From an uncultured Granulosicoccaceae bacterium (GTDB taxonomy: Bacteria > Pseudomonadota > Gammaproteobacteria > Granulosicoccales > Granulosicoccaceae): 64,000 bases of DNA. Location of the stretch: NCBI GenBank assembly GCA_937957915.1, contig CALGNZ010000027.1, positions 62,001-126,000 of the forward strand. Reading direction: 5' to 3'. Numbering within the stretch: position 1 is the first letter of the stretch; each line of letters starts with the position of its first letter. Of the stretch, positions 55,427-63,866 are shown piece after piece. The notes beneath the pieces were generated by a model that was not told the origin of the DNA, searched no databases, and was given only the letters and a program-made list of their open reading frames with translations. A program made the translations under genes and the position numbers.

Positions 55427-56458
55427 TCAGTTGATACGCACCCCACGATGATCAAAGCAAAAGGCCTGAGCAGCATCAAACGATATGGAGCAATTCTGTC
55501 CGGCCTCAAAGTGCTGCTCACCGAAGATCCGCACAATCACCAGACCTGCGCTATCACACTGAAGATAAACGTTAGTATCGGCGCCTAAATGCTCCACGTG
55601 ACGAATGCTTCCAACCATTGAGCCACTTACCAAACTACAAGAACTATTTTCTCGATCTGACAGGTGTAACTGAATATGCTCAGGGCGAATTCCCACCGTT
55701 TTAACATCCGGTTTACCAACAGCGCTGCCATCGACAAAATTCATTTGCGGTGAACCAATAAACCCTGCAACGAACAGGTTTTGCGGATTGTTGTACAGCT
55801 CCATGGGTGAACCAACCTGTTGTACAACCCCGTCATTCATAACCACAATACGATCAGCCAGTGTCATCGCCTCGACCTGATCATGCGTCACGTACACAAT
55901 GCTGCTTTTCAACTCATTGTGCAGGCGTGCTATTTCCAGTCGAGTCTGTACGCGCAACGCTGCATCAAGATTAGACAGAGGCTCATCAAACAAAAACACC
56001 TCAGGCTCTCTGACAATTGCACGGCCAATGGCTACGCGCTGTCGCTGACCACCCGACAGATCTGCCGGGTGGCGCTTGAGCAGCTCATCAAGTGACAATA
56101 ACGCAGACGCTCTTGACACTCGCTGGTCAATTACTTCGCGCGAAGTACGAGTCTGCTTTAACCCCAGCCCCATATTTTCCCTGACATTCAGGTGCGGATA
56201 CAACGCATAGGTTTGAAACACCATTGCTATACCACGTTTTGCAGGTGGCACGGTTGTCACATCCTGCTGGTTAATTGCCACAGAACCGGAAGTTGGATCT
56301 TCCAGCCCTGCAACAATTCTTAGCAGCGTTGACTTACCACAACCGGAGGGCCCGACAAATACAACAAACTCTCCGTCGCGCACATCGAGATCAACGCCTT
56401 TTAGAACTTCGACAGCACCAAAGGACTTGTGTATACCTTGAAGCGAAAGTGAACCCAT
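55427..56458 (-). CDS. Sugar ABC transporter ATPase, MalK/UgpC type
   Basis: 343 residues. Walker A is GPSGCGKST (36-44), the Q-loop MVFQTYALYP, the signature LSGGQ (136-140), Walker B VFLFDEP (156-162) and the switch His in VTHDQ. A TOBE regulatory domain follows from about 235, as in CUT1 importers of maltose or glycerol phosphate type. It powers the two permeases encoded upstream in the same operon. Confidence 0.95.
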   Translation of the reverse strand: MGSLSLQGIHKSFGAVEVLKGVDLDVRDGEFVVFVGPSGCGKSTLLRIVAGLEDPTSGSVAINQQDVTTVPPAKRGIAMVFQTYALYPHLNVRENMGLGLKQTRTSREVIDQRVSRASALLSLDELLKRHPADLSGGQRQRVAIGRAIVREPEVFLFDEPLSNLDAALRVQTRLEIARLHNELKSSIVYVTHDQVEAMTLADRIVVMNDGVVQQVGSPMELYNNPQNLFVAGFIGSPQMNFVDGSAVGKPDVKTVGIRPEHIQLHLSDRENSSCSLVSGSMVGSIRHVEHLGADTNVYLQCDSAGLVIVRIFGEQHFEAGQNCSISFDAAQAFCFDHRGVRIN

Positions 56459-56469
56459 CAGAATCTACG

Positions 56470-57534
56470 CTATATCTGTACAGTGTGACCGGAGCGCACA
56501 CTTTCATCAGCCGCTAAACAAATCTGCAGTGATTGCACGGCATCGTTCATATGTCGATCAAGGTCTATATCTTCCGTGATTGCCTTTAACACATAGGCTT
56601 GCTCGCGGGCGCACAGTTCATCGTGACCCGGCTCATCCTGCATCGAGATTTCATTGTCTACACTGGCAAACTGTCCGTCCGACCTCATGGCAGATGAATG
56701 CACGCGCAGCAGGTTGGTTTTTGTGTGGGTATCGACATCGTCGGACTTTGCATCTTCACTCATGACTATCGATACGCAGCCTCTGGGGGTAATTACGTCT
56801 TTCACAAAAAATGCAGTCTCGGACATCATTGGGCCCCAGCCGGCCTCGTACCAACCTACTGACCCATCATCAAATAGAACCTGAAAATGTCCGTAGTTAT
56901 ACATGTCAGATGCGATTTCTTCCGTCAAGCGAACGCCCATACCACGAACCTGCGTGGCGTTTGCATCGGTAATCTGACACATGACATCAACATAGTGAAC
57001 ACCGCAATCAACAATGGGTGAGGTTGTATCCATTAGCTGCCGATGCGTATGCCAGGTAGGCCCGCTCGATTGCTGATTCAGATTCATGCGAAACACGAAC
57101 GGCCCGCCCAACTGCCGAGCCTCGGTAATCAGGCGCATCCACGACGGGTGATGACGGAGTATATAGCCCACCACGAGCTTGCGCTTATTGGCTTTTGCAC
57201 AGGCCACAACATTACGCGCATCTGCCAGATTGGTGGCAAGTGGTTTCTCCACAAACACATGCGCCCCCGCCTCCATTGCTGCAATCGCATACTCCGCATG
57301 CGTGTCCGAGTAGGTGTTTACAGACACAAGGTCAGGCTTATGGCGCTGCAGGCTCTGATAAAAATCGGGTTCAACCTGATAGTCAGCCAATACTTCTGGC
57401 AGTGATACCGGTGAGCGATTAACCAGACTGACAATCTCAAAGCCGGGGTTTGCCCGATAAGCCTCTGCATGGCTCATCCCCATGTTACCGAGTCCTGCCA
57501 CCAACACTGTGACGGCGGCTGCCTGATTGCTCAT
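56470..57534 (-). CDS. Gfo/Idh/MocA oxidoreductase in the amino-sugar operon
   Basis: 354 residues. Rossmann motif GLGNMGMSHA and catalytic Lys in FVEKPLATNL. The second half contains SPIVDCGVHYVDVMCQ. It overlaps the upstream permease gene by four bases, so it is firmly part of the transporter operon and probably acts on the imported sugar or its phosphate, perhaps by NAD-dependent oxidation at C3. Confidence 0.9.
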   Translation of the reverse strand: MSNQAAAVTVLVAGLGNMGMSHAEAYRANPGFEIVSLVNRSPVSLPEVLADYQVEPDFYQSLQRHKPDLVSVNTYSDTHAEYAIAAMEAGAHVFVEKPLATNLADARNVVACAKANKRKLVVGYILRHHPSWMRLITEARQLGGPFVFRMNLNQQSSGPTWHTHRQLMDTTSPIVDCGVHYVDVMCQITDANATQVRGMGVRLTEEIASDMYNYGHFQVLFDDGSVGWYEAGWGPMMSETAFFVKDVITPRGCVSIVMSEDAKSDDVDTHTKTNLLRVHSSAMRSDGQFASVDNEISMQDEPGHDELCAREQAYVLKAITEDIDLDRHMNDAVQSLQICLAADESVRSGHTVQI

Positions 57535-58370
57535 TTGACTGCTCCTGCAGTAAGTCCACTGATAAGCTGTCGGGAAAAAATCATATACAGAATTAGCACT
57601 GGAACCATCGACAGTGACAACGCAGCCAGTACCGCATTCCAGTTAGTGACAAACTGGCCAATAAACACCTGTGCGCCAAGTGTTACTGTTTTGGTTTCTT
57701 CAGCGGGTGCCAAAATAAGCGGAAACCACAGATCATTCCAGATCGGAATCATCGTAAAAATTGCAACGGTTGCCAGCGCAGGCCTCACCAATGGCACCAC
57801 CAGCCGGAAGAATATTCGATACTCACTTAAACCATCGATGCGCCCTGCGTTTTTCAAATCTTTCGACACCTGATTCATAAACTCGGACAGTATAAAAACC
57901 GCCAGTGGCAGCCCCTGTGCGGTATACACCAGCACCAGCGCAGTTAACGTATTGACCAATCCAGTGGCTACCATCAATTGCAGAATTGCTACCGTGCCCA
58001 GGCGAATTGGAATCATAATCCCCAACGCGAGGTATAGGGCCATCAGGGAATTACCTCGAAACCGGTACTCAGACAATGCGAAAGCCGCCATCGCGCCGAA
58101 CAATAATACGCAAAACAAAGACACAACAGTCACCACCAGACTGTTTTGAAAATAAAGCAGGAAATCGCCCTGCTTCATCACCGTTTCATAGCCCACCATT
58201 GAAAAGGTTTCTGCGTCAGGCAAGCTCAATGGTGAGCGAAAGATTGCCTTGCGCGACTTCACCGAGTTAATCAAAATCAGGATAACCGGAAACAATGCAA
58301 TTGTTGCATAGGTAAGCAAAATCGCGTGGGATGCTACGGATCGGCCCACAGATCGTGTGGCAACACTCAC
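57531..58370 (-). CDS. Sugar ABC permease, MalG type (CUT1)
   Basis: 279 residues with six predicted membrane segments starting near 14-36. The EAA loop appears as KDLKNAGRIDGLSEYRIFFR, which contacts the ATPase. Six-helix MalG-type permeases import oligosaccharides or amino sugars as a pair with the MalF-type protein upstream. Confidence 0.94.
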   Translation of the reverse strand: MSVATRSVGRSVASHAILLTYATIALFPVILILINSVKSRKAIFRSPLSLPDAETFSMVGYETVMKQGDFLLYFQNSLVVTVVSLFCVLLFGAMAAFALSEYRFRGNSLMALYLALGIMIPIRLGTVAILQLMVATGLVNTLTALVLVYTAQGLPLAVFILSEFMNQVSKDLKNAGRIDGLSEYRIFFRLVVPLVRPALATVAIFTMIPIWNDLWFPLILAPAEETKTVTLGAQVFIGQFVTNWNAVLAALSLSMVPVLILYMIFSRQLISGLTAGAVK

Positions 58371-58385
58371 GAGTCGGACGCCATG

Positions 58386-59351
58386 CTAAAACTCATACCG
58401 ACGTAAACGTCGCTGAATAACAAACAGATAAATACAAACACCAATCAGGATAACTAAAAACATCATCGATGCGATTGTGGCCCCCAGATGCGGATCACCC
58501 AGTTGAAGTTGAAAGCCGAAAAAGGTTCGATACAGAAATGTACCCAGAATATCTGTTGAATAGTCTGGCCCCGCCAACGCTCCCTGTGAGACATAAATCA
58601 GGTCAAACGCATTAAAATTGCCAACGAAGGTTAATACAGAAATGATTCCAATTGATGGCAATATTAATGGCAGCTTGATCTTCCAGAACTGACGCATCCC
58701 GGTAATGCCATCGCATTCTGCGGCCTCGAGTATCTCCTCCGGAATCGATATTAGTGCGGCGTAAATCAGCATCATCGGTATACCAATAAACTGCCAGACA
58801 GAAATTAAACTCAGGGTCGTCAGTGCATAAGCCTCTTTGCCAAGCCACGGTTTAAATAACGATTTCAGCCCTGCCATCTCGAGCAGATCGGGTGCGACCC
58901 CCCACAGCGGTGACAGAATCAACTTCCATACAAAGCCAACGATGACAAAAGACAAAATGGTGGGGACGAATATCGCAGTACGATAAACGCTACGAAAACG
59001 CAGCCTTGGGTTCGACAGAATTGCGGCCAGAAGAATGCCAATCGGATTTTGCACAAGCATATGCACAACGAAGAACCAGGCGTTGTTAGACAGTGCGTTC
59101 CAGAAGGTAGCAGATAATCGTGGATCACCCAGAAGTTTACGAAAATTGTCTAATCCCACAAAGACCCGGCTGTTATCGACTTCCTGAAAAAGTGACAACT
59201 GCATTGTGCCAAACAGCGGCAAAATCATAATCGCCGTGTAAACCAGCACTGCCGGTGCCAGAAATACCAGAATGTGAAGCCTGAATCCCACCCGCCGCGC
59301 GGGTTTAGGCGGAGAGGAGCGCTGTTGTGTCTGGCTGGGGTTAAGTGACAT
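58386..59351 (-). CDS. Sugar ABC permease, MalF type (CUT1)
   Basis: 321 residues, six main membrane segments from about residue 28. The EAA loop is EILEAAECDGITGMRQFWK. It is separated from the downstream MalG-type gene by 15 bases. The start lacks a visible Shine-Dalgarno site, and a large hairpin lies 13 bases upstream. Confidence 0.94.
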   Translation of the reverse strand: MSLNPSQTQQRSSPPKPARRVGFRLHILVFLAPAVLVYTAIMILPLFGTMQLSLFQEVDNSRVFVGLDNFRKLLGDPRLSATFWNALSNNAWFFVVHMLVQNPIGILLAAILSNPRLRFRSVYRTAIFVPTILSFVIVGFVWKLILSPLWGVAPDLLEMAGLKSLFKPWLGKEAYALTTLSLISVWQFIGIPMMLIYAALISIPEEILEAAECDGITGMRQFWKIKLPLILPSIGIISVLTFVGNFNAFDLIYVSQGALAGPDYSTDILGTFLYRTFFGFQLQLGDPHLGATIASMMFLVILIGVCIYLFVIQRRLRRYEF

Positions 59352-59364
59352 AAAGTTTGGCTAA

Positions 59365-59402
59365 GAGCCTGCGCGGTAAAAGAGGTTCTGCCGCGCAGGC
59401 TC
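59365..59402 (-). other. Intercistronic stem-loop between binding protein and permease genes
   Basis: GAGCCTGCGCGG and CCGCGCAGGCTC form a perfect 12-base stem with a 14-base loop (59377-59390). It lies after the binding-protein gene and before the MalF-type permease in the minus-strand transcript. Such hairpins block 3' exonucleases or cause partial termination, so that the binding protein is made in excess over the permeases. Confidence 0.75.
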
Positions 59403-59509
59403 ATCAAGCCACCCCGATCTCAACGACTCGAAACTGCTAGCGTTCGATACAGAGTCGGGGGTGGCCATGGCCTGGTCTGCGGCGTTAACACGCTACACAA
59501 ACATCAAAA

Positions 59510-60781
59510 TCAGGGCTTGTACCAACTACTCAAACCTTCCTGCAATCTGGCGCCTGCGGCCTCTGCTGTTTCTGTTCCCTTAATGACATTGGCTGAAGCA
59601 TTCCAGGTTTCATTTTCGAGGTTCGGCTCGCCACGAGACAGGATCTGGTAGGTTGAACGAATTGTCGACTGACACTTTTCGCGCCACGAGATAAATTCCT
59701 GCGCCAGCGGATCTTCAAGAGCAACGGGCTCGTTAGATAACGGAAAAAAGCCAGGCAACGCATTGGCGTACAAAGATGCGAACTCTGCCGATGCCACCCA
59801 GTTCAGAAATGCCTTTGCCGCATCAGCATTTTCAGATTTTGCATTCATACCAAGACCGATATCTGTGTGGTCAGAGATGTAACACTCATCACCCGCGTTC
59901 GGTACGGGTGGAATAAATGCCCCCATTTCAAAGTCAGCGTTAGCGTTGAAACCGGTAATCTCCCAGGAACCAGCCGGATACACGGCCGCTCTTCCGAGGG
60001 TAAACAGGTTTTGACTATCCGGATAAGTTTGCGCCTCGAAGCCATCACCCAGATAGTCTTTCCACCTGGCGAGTTGTGCATACGGGGCCACCCAGCCAGC
60101 ATCTGTTAACATTTGCTCGCCAGCGATCAATGCTAACCGGCCTTCTTCACCCTTCCAGTAGTTCGGGCCAATATTCTGATAACCCATAGTGGCGGCTTCC
60201 CACTGATCACTGGTACCCATAGCCATTGGCACGTAATTACCGTCAGCCTTTATTTTGTCCAGTGCTGCAAAAAACTCATCTTCAGTTGCCGGAACCTCTA
60301 CGCCGACCTCTTTAAAAGCCTCTTTGTTATAGATAAAACCGTGAATAACAGAGGCCATTGGTACGCAGAACGGATTCTTGCCGTCATCGGTTATCCATGC
60401 AGACTTGGCAACATCAGAAAAGTTATTGATACCTTCGAGATCCGCCAGTGATGCCAGGTAGCCTTTGTCATACAGCGCCAATGACGCATCAAAAGGTCGG
60501 CAGGTGATAAGATCACCAGCAGAGCCCGCCTCTAGTTTTGAATTTAACGCAGCGTTGTATTCAGCAGGAGCAGAAGGTGCAAATGTTACTTTGATATCCG
60601 GATGCTTCGCCTCGAAGGCGGGGATAATCTGATCCTGCCAGATGGTCAGATCATCGTTACGCCAACTCTCAATGGTAATATCCGCAGCACTTGCCAATCC
60701 AGTGCCTGCGACGCTGAGCGCTGCCGCGAGCAACAGTTTCCTGCCACCAACGCCGTTGGTCTTGCCCGATGTTGCCTTCAT
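59510..60781 (-). CDS. Sugar ABC transporter substrate-binding protein, CUT1
   Basis: 423 residues with a Sec signal peptide (KLLLAAALSVAGTGLASA, cleaved after Ala-Ser-Ala). The mature protein begins DITIESWRNDDL and is a family 1 binding protein of the MalE type. A very strong GGAGG lies eight bases before the ATG. It is the second gene of the operon after the murQ-like gene, with 27 bases between, so its ligand is probably an amino sugar or a muropeptide sugar. Confidence 0.95.
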   Translation of the reverse strand: MKATSGKTNGVGGRKLLLAAALSVAGTGLASAADITIESWRNDDLTIWQDQIIPAFEAKHPDIKVTFAPSAPAEYNAALNSKLEAGSAGDLITCRPFDASLALYDKGYLASLADLEGINNFSDVAKSAWITDDGKNPFCVPMASVIHGFIYNKEAFKEVGVEVPATEDEFFAALDKIKADGNYVPMAMGTSDQWEAATMGYQNIGPNYWKGEEGRLALIAGEQMLTDAGWVAPYAQLARWKDYLGDGFEAQTYPDSQNLFTLGRAAVYPAGSWEITGFNANADFEMGAFIPPVPNAGDECYISDHTDIGLGMNAKSENADAAKAFLNWVASAEFASLYANALPGFFPLSNEPVALEDPLAQEFISWREKCQSTIRSTYQILSRGEPNLENETWNASANVIKGTETAEAAGARLQEGLSSWYKP

Positions 60782-60808
60782 ACGTTATTCCTCCAATAAT
60801 TTTCGATT

Positions 60809-61711
60809 TCAAATTGCTTGAGATACAGCGGCGATAGCCACGCCAAGGTTGCCGAGGCTATCCTCCAGACACGAGGCCGCCCTGTCAACATCCTTGCATC
60901 CGAAAGCCAGCAGCACAGCCACCTTAACTTCTCCATTCGACCGCGCCAGGTAATCAGAAGCCTGATCATCATCGCATCCGCAAAGGTCTGTGACTATACC
61001 CAACGCGCGACGATGCAGCTTTTTGCTATCAACCCGCACATTGACCATGTGGCCATCATAAACATGCCCCAGCAACGATGCCATTAGCGTTGACATCATA
61101 TTTAACGCAACTTTCTGTGCGGTACCAGCCCCAAGTCGAGTCGATCCGGCCACCACTTCCGGAGGTGTCTGTAGCAATACTGGAACATCTGCCGCTTGCA
61201 GCAGCGGTGAATCGGGATTGCTGGCAAGCCCGATGGTGGGTGTATCAAGAGCCCGGGCAAGCTGTTGCGCCCGTACCGTGTAGGCAGTGGACCCGCTGGC
61301 TGACACACAAATCAAACAATCAACGGAACCCAGCCTGAGTTTTATCAACTCTGAATCTGCTGATTCGATATCGTCATCCGGTGCACCGGTAAGCCGAACC
61401 AAGGTGCCTTGCCCGCCGGCAAGCAACAATCGAATCTGCCGCGCATCAATACCAAAAGTTCCGGGCAACTCAAGAGAATCTGCGAGTGCCATTAAACCTG
61501 ACGAGCCGGCCCCACAATATACGAGTCGCCCACCTGCGCGTATCGTCCTGGCCATCAGTTGCGCACCTTGCTCCAGCTCAGCCATACACGAACCGAGGCA
61601 ACCTGCCGCTTCCAGTTGCGCCTTTAGCATTAGCTGCAACATTTGCGGTGCCCGCTGGTCTTTAAAACCTATTGAATTGGCGTGACGATTCTCTGTTTTT
61701 TCTATTGCCAT
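60809..61711 (-). CDS. murQ: MurQ-family SIS-domain protein (MurNAc-6-phosphate etherase-like)
   Basis: 300 residues, the usual length for MurQ, which removes the lactyl group from MurNAc 6-phosphate to give GlcNAc 6-phosphate. It has GRLVYCGAGSSG (61-72), SASGSTAYT, GSTRLGAGTAQKVALNMMST and the C-terminal KLHRRALGIV region. Glu81 in ELPGTFG matches E. coli Glu83. At the position of the second acid (E. coli Glu114) there is Pro111 followed by DDD. So either a neighbour Asp replaces it or the protein does another reaction. It is the first gene of the ABC operon. Confidence 0.8.
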   Translation of the reverse strand: MAIEKTENRHANSIGFKDQRAPQMLQLMLKAQLEAAGCLGSCMAELEQGAQLMARTIRAGGRLVYCGAGSSGLMALADSLELPGTFGIDARQIRLLLAGGQGTLVRLTGAPDDDIESADSELIKLRLGSVDCLICVSASGSTAYTVRAQQLARALDTPTIGLASNPDSPLLQAADVPVLLQTPPEVVAGSTRLGAGTAQKVALNMMSTLMASLLGHVYDGHMVNVRVDSKKLHRRALGIVTDLCGCDDDQASDYLARSNGEVKVAVLLAFGCKDVDRAASCLEDSLGNLGVAIAAVSQAI

Positions 61712-61797
61712 TAGTTTGTATTCGCAATCGCTGCCAACTGAAATTCCGGGTCAAACAGGAGCCGCAAAAATAACCAACATCCTGTTAGACTTTCACC
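61712..61797. promoter_or_regulatory. Divergent promoter region of the amino-sugar locus
   Basis: An 86-base gap between the divergent murQ-like and kinase genes must hold both promoters. AACAGGA (61754-61760) and TCCTGTT (61780-61786) are perfect 7-base arms with a 19-base gap, a candidate regulator site. Confidence 0.45.
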
Positions 61798-62664
61798 ATG
61801 ACTAAAATTCTCCTTGGCGTCGATGGTGGCGGCAGCGGCTGCCGTGCTGCAATAGCCGATGAACAAGGCACTGTACTTGGCAGTTCAACTGGCGGGCCTG
61901 CCAACATCATGACTGACTTTGATGCCGCGCAACAGAATATTGTGCAAGCGGCACGCTCGGCACTGCTTGACGCCGGGCTAGCCAATACTGAACTTGCCGA
62001 CATCGCGTCGGTGATCGGCGTTGCCGGTGCCAACGTTGGCGACCATGCAGAGCGACTGGCAGCCAGGCTGCCCTTTCAATTCAGCCAGATTGAAAACGAT
62101 AGCACTATCGCTCTGCGCGGTGCGCTGGGGGAAGACGATGGCATTGTCGCCAGTATCGGTACCGGCTCTATATTCATCATGCAACGCGATGCAGAAACGA
62201 AAACGATTGGCGGCTGGGGCAATGTCATCGGAGATCAGGCGAGCGGCGTCTGGCTCGGCAAGCGGTTACTGCACGATACACTGCTATGCTTCGACGGCAT
62301 TTATCCGGAGAGCACGCTTTATACAACCACCATGACACAATTCAATCATAGCGCCGAAGCAGTGGTGACCTTCGCAAAAGACGCAACACCCGGCGACTTT
62401 GCAGGCTTTGCCAAAACAGTGATGGACAGTGCAGCCACAGACGATTCACTGGCAAACAGAATCGTTCAGAGTGCTGTGTCCGATATAGAACTCATACTCA
62501 GCAACATGAGTGACACCACTGATTTACCGCTGTGTTTAGTCGGCAGCCTGGGGTTTCGCTACGCAGATTACCTGTCAGAGCATTTTAAAGCCAGACTGCG
62601 GAAACCCGAGGGTGATGCGGTTTCCGGCGCGATCACCATTGCGGTTGAACGCTATTGCCGATGA
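61798..62664 (+). CDS. BadF/BadG-type amino-sugar kinase
   Basis: 288 residues of the ASKHA ATPase fold: phosphate-1 loop LGVDGGGSGCRA, IGTGS and GGWGNVIGDQASGVWLG. Family members phosphorylate GlcNAc, glucosamine or, in clostridial MurK, both MurNAc and GlcNAc at O6 with ATP. It is divergent from the murQ-like operon. A PTS-imported sugar would not need this enzyme, so it supports uptake of free sugar through the ABC system. No ribosome site is visible. Confidence 0.88.
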   Translation: MTKILLGVDGGGSGCRAAIADEQGTVLGSSTGGPANIMTDFDAAQQNIVQAARSALLDAGLANTELADIASVIGVAGANVGDHAERLAARLPFQFSQIENDSTIALRGALGEDDGIVASIGTGSIFIMQRDAETKTIGGWGNVIGDQASGVWLGKRLLHDTLLCFDGIYPESTLYTTTMTQFNHSAEAVVTFAKDATPGDFAGFAKTVMDSAATDDSLANRIVQSAVSDIELILSNMSDTTDLPLCLVGSLGFRYADYLSEHFKARLRKPEGDAVSGAITIAVERYCR

Positions 62665-62688
62665 GAGCTGTAGCCGATGAGAGCTGTA
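62657..62688. repeat. 16-base perfect tandem duplication at the kinase stop codon
   Basis: GCCGATGAGAGCTGTA occurs twice in a row (62657-62672 and 62673-62688), so the stop codon context TGCCGATGA is also nearly duplicated. It looks like a recent slip event; it does not change the protein. Confidence 0.85.
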
Positions 62689-62751
62689 GCAGAATGCCGG
62701 CTCGTTCACCAACACTGGTTAATAGTCACTGTTATCGTTATTGTACAAAGT

Positions 62752-62818
62752 AAAGAAACAACGACCACTCCGGAATGCAACTGACACTATAGCTCAAGAC
62801 TATTGGTCGTTTTTCTTT
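62752..62818. terminator. Bidirectional terminator candidate between kinase and rarD
   Basis: AAAGAAACAACGACCA (62752-62767) pairs with TGGTCGTTTTTCTTT (62804-62818) with one bulged base. The A-rich and T-rich outer ends suit termination of both convergent genes. The loop of 36 bases is long and the right arm overlaps the end of rarD, so confidence is moderate. Confidence 0.4.
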
Positions 62819-63681
62819 GCAACACCGATACTGTAAACCAGTAAAGCAATCCAGATACATGCAAAGCCAAACCAACTCGCCAGCGTGATAGATTCATTAT
62901 AAAACAACCACCCCACCAGAAATTGAATAGTCGGAGTCACGTACACCAATAACCCACTAAGGCCAAGCGGCAATGCTCTGGCCCCCTGCGCGTATAGCAC
63001 CAGTGGTACAGCCGTAACAAAGCCACCCAGCGCCATTAGTATCTCACTTCTGCCAAGTGGATGGACATAGCTCAGGGAATTGTTAGCCGCTAGCCACATC
63101 AACGCCACAACTGTGGCTGGCACCAGCAGTAACGTTTCGACAAAGAGTCCGTTTATCGGGCCGGTGGTCGCCTTTTTACGTAGCAGTCCATAGAATCCGA
63201 ATGTTGCGGCCAGGGTCAAACCTATCCACGGTATAACACCGCTGACTACAATCATGATCACAACGCCAGACGCAGCCAGTGCAACTGCAAGCCACTGCTG
63301 ACGATCCGGCCTTTCAGCAAAGAAAAAGTAGCCGAGCATCACACTGACAAGAGGGGATAAAAAATAACCGAGGCTGGCATCGATAACGTGATTGTTTACC
63401 ACCGCCCAAATGTACACAAGCCAGTTTCCGGCGATCAGACTTGAGGCAAGCAAATGGTGAAGAATCTCGGTACGATTTCCGAGAACACCGCTAATAATTT
63501 TACGGCGCTCGGAGGATGCCACCACCAGCATCCCCAAAAACACTGCGCACCAGACATTGCGGTGACTCAACACTTCCAACGGCTGCACCTGTGCCAGCAG
63601 TTTCCAGTAGATTGGAAAAAGCCCCCACATCACCTGTGCTACCACAGCACTCAGTACACCGATTTGAAATCCCGACATCAT
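62800..63681 (-). CDS. rarD: EamA family transporter RarD
   Basis: 293 residues with about ten membrane segments, two EamA repeats. The RarD signature start GVLSAVVAQVMWGLFPIYWKLL is clear. The function of RarD is poorly known; it was linked to chloramphenicol sensitivity and is thought to export metabolites. It lies inside the amino-sugar region but reads opposite to the kinase and is divergent from nagA. Confidence 0.92.
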   Translation of the reverse strand: MMSGFQIGVLSAVVAQVMWGLFPIYWKLLAQVQPLEVLSHRNVWCAVFLGMLVVASSERRKIISGVLGNRTEILHHLLASSLIAGNWLVYIWAVVNNHVIDASLGYFLSPLVSVMLGYFFFAERPDRQQWLAVALAASGVVIMIVVSGVIPWIGLTLAATFGFYGLLRKKATTGPINGLFVETLLLVPATVVALMWLAANNSLSYVHPLGRSEILMALGGFVTAVPLVLYAQGARALPLGLSGLLVYVTPTIQFLVGWLFYNESITLASWFGFACIWIALLVYSIGVAKKNDQ

Positions 63682-63743
63682 TTAACCTTGCTTTTTCATC
63701 GTCCGCACAAAGCAAGTGGTGACAGATGGGCGTTTCGAATTGA

Positions 63744-63770
63744 GGTGCTACTATACAATCTTGTAGCGCC
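63744..63770. promoter_or_regulatory. Inverted repeat upstream of nagA
   Basis: GGTGCTAC (63744-63751) and GTAGCGCC (63763-63770) pair at seven of eight bases with an 11-base gap, about 97 bases before the nagA start. A smaller palindrome, CGTGC-AAA-GCACG, lies at 63812-63824. Both sit between divergent rarD and nagA and could bind a NagC or GntR/NagR type regulator; neither matches a site I recall exactly. Confidence 0.35.
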
Positions 63771-63866
63771 CTGCCAGACATTTTTGCACAGCTGCATTCA
63801 CTGTGCTGATGCGTGCAAAGCACGTCAACCCGGGGCATTCAACTGGATACACAATTAGATAACACG

